A stretch of DNA of 64,000 nucleotides from Fasciola hepatica. Its lineage: Eukaryota; Platyhelminthes; Trematoda; Plagiorchiida; Fasciolidae. Location of the stretch: NCBI GenBank assembly GCA_948099385.1, contig CANUEZ040000206.1, positions 1,550,001 to 1,614,000 on the forward strand. The letters are read 5' to 3'. The notes beneath the pieces are model-generated. The model searched no databases. It saw nothing but the letters and a program-made list of their open reading frames with translations, and was not told the origin of the DNA. Numbering within the stretch: position 1 is the first letter of the stretch; each line of letters starts with the position of its first letter. Made by a program: the position numbers and the translations under genes. Shown piece after piece: positions 56,101 through 64,000 of the stretch.

Positions 56101-56650
56101 GACTTCTCTGTAGGGGCCTAAGTACAACCAACGCATTCCCAAATGAACAACCTACACAGATTCCTTACTATGCATGCAATTGATTAGTAGTACGAGATTA
56201 GATTAGATTAGATTAGATTTGTATAATATGATTGATCATGCAGCTTGAACGCTCAACAGAGCATTGAAATCCATGGAAGCACTGTACAGCTGTTTCATCC
56301 TCTAAAGGAACCCGACTCATCAGCAGTGCACATCGACCGAGCCCCCACGGGCACTCCAACAACCGGTGAACCATTGTGAATCGAACAACTTAACAACACA
56401 AGGCTATCCGGAATGGCTCTCAACGCTTTGTTCAACATCTACACTACACGATATAGCACCCTTCCCAAACTCGCTTCAAATTTGAATGGTAAGAACCAGC
56501 TTCGCGCACACCGATCGACTCCTATGATGGATGACTTCTCTGTAGGGGCCTAAGTACAACCAACGCATTCCCAAATGAACAACCTACACAGCTTCCTTAC
56601 TATGCATGCAATTGATTAGTAGTACGAGATTAGATCAGATTAGATTAGAT
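50168..56650. repeat. Array domain 9: units 117-131, copy of domain 6 plus a tetramer repeat
   Basis: Unit starts: 50168, 50599, 51030, 51461, 51894, 52325, 52756, 53187, 53618, 54056, 54487, 54919, 55350, 55788, 56219. Units 119-125 mirror units 89-95. Units 125-127 recur as 129-131. Units 120, 125 and 129 carry the replaced 3' segment. Units 127 and 131 have AAAGGAACCC, adding 1 bp, and the private AACAGAGCATTG. Units 125 and 129 have GCAGCACGAACG at the start, a variant I saw nowhere else. Confidence 0.88.
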
Positions 56651-56694
56651 TTGTATAATATGATTGATCATGCAGCTTGAACGCTCAACTGAGC
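53461..56694. repeat. 1502-bp tandem tetramer duplication, offset 1732 bp
   Basis: Positions 53461-54962 match 55193-56694 at offset 1732 bp with about eight mismatches found by eye. Examples are GAACTATTG/GAACCATTG, CGTGAGCAG/CATCAGCAG and ACACCGC/ACACAGC. Shared private markers include AGATTCCGTAC, GATTATATCAG, GCAGCACGAACG, TTTACGCCATATC and AACAGAGCATTG. The match ends at GAGCCTTG versus GAGCATTG in units 128/132. More mismatches than in the 42-45 kb duplication suggest a somewhat older event. Confidence 0.85.
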
Positions 56695-59600
56695 ATTGAA
56701 ATCCATGGAAGCACTGTACAGCTGTTTCATCCTCTAAAGGACTCGACTCATCAGCAGTGCACATCGACCGAGCCCCCACGGGCACTCCAACAACCGGTGA
56801 ACCATTGTGAATCGAACAACTTAACAACACAAGGCTATCCGGAATGGCTATCAACGCTTTGTTCAACATCTACACTACACGAGATAGCACCCTTCCCAAA
56901 CTCGCTTTAAATTTGAATGGTAAGAACCAGCTTCGCGCACACCGATCGACTCCTATGATGGATGACTTCTCTGTAGGGGCCTAAGTACAACCAACGCATT
57001 CCCAAATGAACAACCTACACAGCTTCCTTACTATGCATGCAATTGATTAGTAGTATGAGTTTAGATTAGATAAGCTTAGATTTTTATAATATGATTGATC
57101 ATGCAGCTTGAACGCTCAACTGAGCCTTGAAATCCATGGAAGCACTGTACAGCTGTTTCATCCTCTAAGGGACTCGACTCATCAGCAGTGCACATCGACC
57201 GAGCCCCCACGGGCACTCCAACAACCGGTCAACCATTGCGAATCGAACAACTTAACAACACAAGGCTATCCGGGATGGCTATCAACGCTTTGTTCAACAT
57301 CTACATCACATGATATAGCACCCTTCCCAAACTCGCTTCAAATTTGAATGGTAAGAACCAGCTTCGCGCACACCGATCGACTCCTATGATGGATGACTTC
57401 TCTGTAGGGGCCTAGGTACAACCAACGCATTCCCAAATGAACAACCTACACAGCTTCCCTACTATGCATGCAATTGATTAGTAGTACGAGATTAGATCAG
57501 ATTAGATTAGATTTGTATAATATGATTGACCATGCAGCTTGAACGCTCAACTGAGCATTGAAATCCATGGAAGCACTGTACAGCTGTTTCATCCTCTAAG
57601 GGACTCGACTCATCAGCAGTGCACATCGACCGAGCCCCCACGGACACTCCAACAACCGGTGAACCATTGTGAATCGAACAACTTAACAACACAAGGCTAT
57701 CCGGGATGGCTATCAACGCTTTGTTCAACATCTACACTACATGATATAGCACCCTTCCCAAACTCGATTCAAATTTGAATGGTAAGAACCAGCTTCGCGC
57801 ACACCGATCGACTCCTATGATGGATGACTTCTCTGTAGGGGCCTAAGTACAACCAACGCATTCCCAAATGAACAACCTACACAGCTTCCTTACTATGCAT
57901 GCAATTGATTAGTATTACGAGATTAGATTAGATCAGATTAGATTAGATTTGTATAATATGATTGATCATGCAGCTTGAACGCTCAACTGAGCATTGAAAT
58001 CCATGGAAGCACTGTACAGCTGTTTCATCCTCTAAGGGACTCGACTCATCAGCAGTGCACATCGACCGATCCCCGACGGACACTCCAACAACCGGTGAAC
58101 TATTGTGAATCGAACAACTTAACAACACAAGGCTATCCGGGATGGCTATCAACGCATTGTTCAACATTTACACCAGATCATATATAGCAAATTTCCCAAA
58201 CACGCTTCAAATTTGAATGGTAAGTACCAGCTTCGCGCACACCGATCGACTCCTATGATGGATGACTTCTCTGTAGGGGCCTAAGTACAACCAACGCATT
58301 CCCAAATGAACAACCTACACAGCTTCCTTACTATGCATGCAATTCATTAGTAGTACGAGATTAGATCTGATTAGATTAGATTTGTATAATATGATTGATC
58401 ATGCAGCTTGAACGCTCAACTGAGCATTGAAATCCATGGAAGCACTGTACAGCTGTTTCATCCTCTAAAGGAACCCGACTCATCAGCAGTGCACATCGAC
58501 CGAGCCCCCACGGGCACTCCAACAACCGGTGAACCATTGTGAATCGAACAACTTAACAACACAAGGCTATCCGGGATGGCTATCAACGCTTTGTTCAACA
58601 TCTACACTACATGATATAGCACCCTTCCCAAACTCGCTTTAAATTTGAATGGTAAGAACCAGCTTCGCGCACACCGATCGACTCCTATGATGGATGACTT
58701 CTCTGTAGGGGCCCAAGTACAACCAACGCATTCCCAAATGAACAACCTACACAGATTCCTTACTATGCATGCAATTGATTAGTAGTACGAGATTAGATTA
58801 GATTAGATTAGATTAGATTTGTATAATATGATTGATCATGCAGCTTGAACGCTCAACTGAGCATTGAAATCCATGGAAGCACTGTACAGCTGTTTCATCC
58901 TCTAAAGGAACCCGACTCATCAGCAGTGCACATCGACCGAGCCCCCACGGGCACTCCAACAACCGGTGAACCATTGTGAATCGAACAACTTAACAACACA
59001 AGGCTATCCGGAATGGCTCTCAACGCTTTGTTCAACATCTACACTACACGATATAGCACCCTTCCCAAACTCGCTTTAAATTTGAATTGTAAGAACCAGC
59101 TTCGCGCACACCGATCGACTCCTATGATGGATGACTTCTCTGTAGGGGCCTAAGTACAACCAACGCATTCCCAAATGAACAACCTACACAGCTTCCTTAC
59201 TATGCATGCAATTGATTAGTAGTATGAGTTTAGATTAAATAAGCTTAGATTTGTATAATATGATTGATCATGCAGCTTGAACGCTCAACTGAGCATTGAA
59301 ATCCATGGAAGCACTGTACAGCTGTTTCATCCTCTAAGGGACTCGACTCATCAGCAGTGCACATCGACCGAGCCCCCACGGGCACTCCAACAACCGGTGA
59401 ACCATTGTGAATCGAACAACTTAACAACACAGGGCTATCCGGGATGGCTATCCACGCTTTGTTCAACATCTACACTACATGATATAGCACCCTTCCCTAA
59501 CTCGCTTCAAATTTGAATGGTAAGAACCAGCTTCGCGCACACCGATCCACTCCTATGATGGATGAATTCTCTGTTGGGGCCTAAGTACAACCAACGCATT

Positions 59601-62600
59601 CCCAAATGAACAACCTACACAGCTTCCATACTATGCATGCAATTGATTAGTAGTACGAGATTAGATCAGATTAGATTAGATTTGTATAATATGATTGATC
59701 ATGCAGCTTGAACGCTCAACTGAGCCTTGAAATCCATGGAAGCACTGTACAGCTGTTTCATCCTCTAAGGGACTCGACTCATCAGCAGTGCACATCGACC
59801 GAGCCCCCACGGGCACTCCAACAACCGGTGAACCATTGTGAATCGAACAACTTAACAACACAAGGCTATCCGGGATGGCTATCAACGCTTTTTTCAACAT
59901 CTACACCAGATCATATATAGCAAATTTCCCAAACACGCTTCAAATTTGAATGGTAAGAACCAGCTCCGCGCACACCGATCGACTCCTATGATGGATGACT
60001 TCTCTGTAGGGGCCTAAGTACAACCAACGCATTCCCAAATGAACAACCTACACAGCTTTCTTACTATGCATGCAATTGATTAGTAGTACGAGATTAGACC
60101 AGATTAGATTAGATTTGTATAATATGATTGATCATGCAGCTTGAACGCTCAACTGAGCATTGAAATCCATGGAAGCACTGTACAGCTGTTTCATCCTCTA
60201 AGGGACTCGACTCATCAGCAGTGCACATCGACCGAGCCCCAACGGGCACTCCAACAACCGGTGAACCATTGTGAACCAAACAACTTAACAACACAAGGCT
60301 ATCCGGGATGGCTATCAACGCTTTGTTCAACATCTACACTACACGATATAGCACCCATCCCATACTCGCTTCAAATTTGAATGGTAAGAACCAGCTTCGC
60401 GCACACCGATCGACTCCTATGATGGATGACTTCTCTGTAGGGGCCTAAGTACAACCAACGCATTCCCAAATGAACAACCTACACAGCTTCCTTACTATGC
60501 ATGCAATTGATTGGTAGTACGAGATTAGATCAGATTAGATTAGATTTGTATAACATGATTGATCATGCAGCTTGAACGCTCAACTGAGCATTGAAATCCA
60601 TGGAAGCACTGTACAGCTGTTTCATCCTCTAAGGGACTCGACTCATCAGCAGTGCACATCGACCGAGCCCCCACGGGCACTCCAACAACCGGTGAACCAT
60701 TGTGATACGAATAACTTAACAACACAAGGCTATCCGGGATGGCTATCAACGCTTTGTTCAACATCTACACTACATGATATAGCACCCTTCCCAAACTCGT
60801 TTCAAATTTGAATTGTAAGAACCTGCTTCGCGCACACCGATCGACTCCTATGATGGATGACTTCTTTGTAGGGGCCTAAGTACAACCAACGCATTCCCAA
60901 ATGAACAACCTACACAGCTTTCTTACTATGCATGCAATTGATTAGTAGTACGAGATTAGATCTGATTAGATTAGATTTGTATAATATGATTGATCATGCA
61001 GCTTGAACGCTCAACTGAGCATTGAAATCCATGGAAGCACTGTACAGCTGTTTCATCCTCTAAGGGACTCGACTCATCAGCAGTGCACATCGACCGAGCC
61101 CCCACGGGCACTCCAACAACTGGTGAACCATTGTGAATCGAACAACTTATCAACACAAGGCTATCCGGGATGGCTATCAACGCTTTGTTCAACATCTACA
61201 CTACGTGATATAGCACCCTTCCCAAACTCGATTCAAATTTGAATGGTAAGAACCAGCTTCGCGCACACCGATCGATTCCTATGATGGATGACTTCTCTGT
61301 AGGGGCCTAAGTACAACCAATGCATTCCCAAATGAACAACCTACACAGCTTCCTTACTATGCATGCAATTGATTAGTAGTACGAGATTAGATCAGATTAG
61401 ATTAGATTTGTATATTATGATTGATCATGCAGCTTGAACGCTCAACTGAGCATTGAAATCCGTGGAAGCACTGTACAGCTGTTTCATCCTCTAAGGGACT
61501 CGACTCATCAGCAGTGCACATCGACCGAGCCCCCACGGGCACTCCAACAACCGGTGAACCATTGTGAATCGAACAACTTAACAACACAAGGCTATCCGGG
61601 ATGGCTATCAACGCTTTGTTCAACATCTACACTACATGATATAGCACCCTTCCCAAACTCGCTTCAAATTTGAATGGTAAGAACCAGCTTCGCGCACACC
61701 GATCCACTCCTATGATGGATGACTTCTCTGTAGGGGCCTAAGTACAACCAACGCATTCCCAAATGAACAACCTACACAGCTTCCTTACTATGCATGCAAT
61801 TGATTAGTAGTACGAGATTAGATTAGATTAGATTAGATTAGATTTGTATAATATGATTGATCATGCAGCTTGAACGCTCAACTGAGCATTGAAATCCATG
61901 GAAGCACTGTACAGCTGTTTCATCCTCTAAGGGACTCGACTCATCAGCAGTGCACATCGACCGAGCCCCCACGGGCACTCCAACAACCGGTGAACCATTG
62001 TGAATCGAACAACTTAACAACACAAGGCTATCCGGGATGGCTATCAACGCTTTGTTCAACATCCACACTACACGATACAGCACACATCCCAAACTCGCTT
62101 CAAATTTGAATGGTAAGAACCAGCTTCGCGCACACCGATCGATTCCTATGATGGATGACTTCTTTGTAGGGGCCTAAGTACACACAATGCATTCCCAAAT
62201 GAACAACCTACACAGCTTCCTTACTATGCATGCAATTGATTAGTAGTACGAGATTAGATCAGATTAGATTAGATTACATTTGTATATTATGATTGATCAT
62301 GCAGCTTGAACGCTCAACTGAGCATTGAAATCCATGGAAGCACTGTACAGCTGTTTCATCCTCTTAGGGACTCGACTCATCAGCAGTGCACATCGACCGA
62401 GCCCCCACGGGCACTCCAACAACCGGTGAACCATTGTGAATCGAACAACTTAACAACACAAGGCTATCCGGGATGGCTATCAACGCTTTGTTCAACATCT
62501 ACACTACATGATATAGCACCCTTCCCAAACTCGATTCAAATTTGAATGGTAAGAACCAGCTTCGCGCACACCGATCGACTCCTATGATGGATGACTTCTC

Positions 62601-64000
62601 TGTAGGGGCCTAAGTACAACCAACGCATTCCCAAATGAACAACCTACACAGCTTCCTTACTATGCATGCAATTGATTAGTAGTACGAGATTAGATTAGAT
62701 TAGATTAGATTAGATTTGTATAATATGATTGATCATGCAGCTTGAACGCTCAACTGAGCATTGAAATCCGTGGAAGCACTGTACAGCTGTTTCATCCTCT
62801 AAGGGACTCGACTCATCAGCAGTGCACATCGACCGAGCCCCCACGGGCACTCCAACAACCGGTGAACCATTGTGAATCGAACAACTTAACAACACAAGGC
62901 TATCCGGGATGGCTATCAACGCTTTGTTCATTATCTAAACTACATGATATAGCACCCTTCCCAAACTCGCTTCAAATTTGAATGGTAAGAACCAGCTTCG
63001 CGCACACCGATCGACTCCTATGATGGATGACTTCTCTGTAGGGGCCTAAGTACAACCAACGCATTCCCAAATGAACAACCTACACAGCTTCCCTACTATG
63101 CATGCAATTGATTAGTAGTACGAGATTAGATTAGATTAGATTAGATTTGTATAATATGATTGATCATGCAGCTTGAACGCTCAACTGAGCATTGAAATCC
63201 ATGGAAGCACTGTACAGCTGTTTCATCCTCTAAGGGACTCGACTCATCAGCAGTGCACATCGACCGAGCAACCACGGGCACTCCAACAACCGGTGAACCA
63301 TTGTGAATCGAACAACTTAACAACACAAGGCTATCCGGGATGGCTATCAACGCTTTGTTCAACATCTACACTACACGATATAGCACACTTCCCAAACTCG
63401 CTTTAAATTTGAATGGTAAGAACCAGCTTCGCGCACACCGATCCACTCCTATGATGGATGAATTCTCTGTAGGGGCCTAAGTACAACCAATGCATTCCCA
63501 AATGAACAACCTACACAGCTTCCTTACTATGCATGCAATTGATTAGTAGTACGAGATTAGATCAGATTAGATTAGATTTGTATAATATGATTGATCATGC
63601 AGCTTGAACGCTCAACTGAGCATTGAAATCCATGGAAGCACTGTACAGCTGTTTCATCCTCTAAGGGACTCGACTCATCAGCAGTGCACATCGACCGAGC
63701 CCCCACGAGCACTCCAACAACCGGTGAACCATTGTGAATCGAACAACTTAACAACACAAGGCTATCCGGGATGGCTATCAACGCTTTGTTCAACATCTAC
63801 ACTACATGATATAGCACCCTTCCCAAACTCGCTTCAAATTTGAATGGTAAGAACCTGCTTCGCGCACACCGATCGACTCCTATGATGGATGACTTCTCTG
63901 TAGGGACCTAAATACAACCAACGCATTCCCAAATGAACAACCTACACAGCTTCCTTACTATGCATGCAATTGATTAGTAGTACGAGATTAGATTAGATTA
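56651..64000. repeat. Array domain 10: units 132-148, mixed tail
   Basis: Unit starts: 56651, 57082, 57513, 57949, 58382, 58819, 59251, 59682, 60115, 60546, 60977, 61408, 61844, 62280, 62716, 63147, 63578. Units 135 and 139 carry a distinct form of the replaced 3' segment (CACCAGATCATATATAGC, then AAACACGC). Units 136 and 137 have AAAGGAACCC. Units 133 and 138 follow AAGCTTAG tracts. From unit 140 on, most units are close to the reference. The last unit ends with GGGACCTAAATAC, seen otherwise only in units 1 and 4. It is cut at the window edge inside its tract. Confidence 0.88.

Larger units (their letters stand above)
1..64000. repeat. Satellite DNA tandem array, about 431-bp monomer, 148 copies
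   Basis: The same unit repeats head to tail in one orientation from the first base to the last. Each unit opens with TTGTATAATATG and closes with a GATTA-like pentamer tract. Most spacings are 431 bp; 436 bp is common, 426 bp occurs six times, 441 bp twice, and a few are 430, 432, 433 or 437-439 bp because of small indels. Neighbouring units differ by scattered substitutions, and many variants are shared by sets of units at regular offsets. This is the signature of unequal exchange and conversion in satellite DNA. No interruption by unique sequence, transposon or gene was seen. Location in centromeric or other heterochromatin is inferred from size and uniformity; the family and species are not recognised. 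Confidence 0.98.

Noticed and set aside
1..64000. CRISPR array
   Set aside because: The repeated unit is about 431 bp and is followed directly by the next copy with no unique spacers. The only variable part is a 5-bp microsatellite.
63984..64000. Telomere repeat in the TTAGATTAG tracts
   Set aside because: The unit is the pentamer GATTA with no GG run. It occurs only as short tracts inside each monomer and does not match TTAGGG, TTTAGGG or TTAGG.

Overview
The whole 64 kb window is one uninterrupted head-to-tail array of a single satellite DNA family. I find no gene, RNA gene, CRISPR array, transposon or unique sequence in it. Phasing each unit at the conserved start TTGTATAATATG gives 148 monomers, all in the same orientation. 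The first lacks its opening 6 bases and the last is cut inside its terminal 5-base-repeat tract, so the array runs off both ends. Start-to-start spacing is mostly 431 bp, with 426, 436 and 441 bp forms that differ by whole units of a GATTA-like pentamer. A few units carry 1-2 bp indels elsewhere. A typical 431-bp unit (29824-30254) has 132 A, 113 C, 80 G and 106 T (44.8% GC) and 16 CpG.

Such an array suggests eukaryotic constitutive heterochromatin (centromeric, pericentromeric, subtelomeric or a knob), probably from a long-read assembly. I do not recognise the family and cannot name the species. There is no telomere repeat, rDNA, convincing CENP-B box or inserted retroelement to narrow this down.

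The interest lies in the array's fine structure. Rare variants recur at fixed monomer offsets, showing overlapping generations of higher-order repeats. From left to right: trimer patterns (1-5.6 kb); a mixed domain rich in a CATTG allele (5.6-15.6 kb); dimer and hexamer repeats built on short 426-bp units (15.6-28 kb); another trimer pattern (31-34 kb); a domain with AAGCTT-bearing tracts and a second, diverged 3' subfamily (from 35.4 and 38.5 kb); a near-perfect pentamer duplication (42.0-45.8 kb); an 867-bp dimer duplication (46-50 kb); a tetramer duplication (53.5-56.7 kb); and a mixed tail to 64 kb. The block at about 38-41 kb recurs, more diverged, at about 51-54 kb, 30 monomers away.

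Every unit tends to keep open frames of about 74-93 codons on both strands, but these start at TTG, overlap antisense and are broken by indels in several units. I treat them as by-products of the repeat, not genes.
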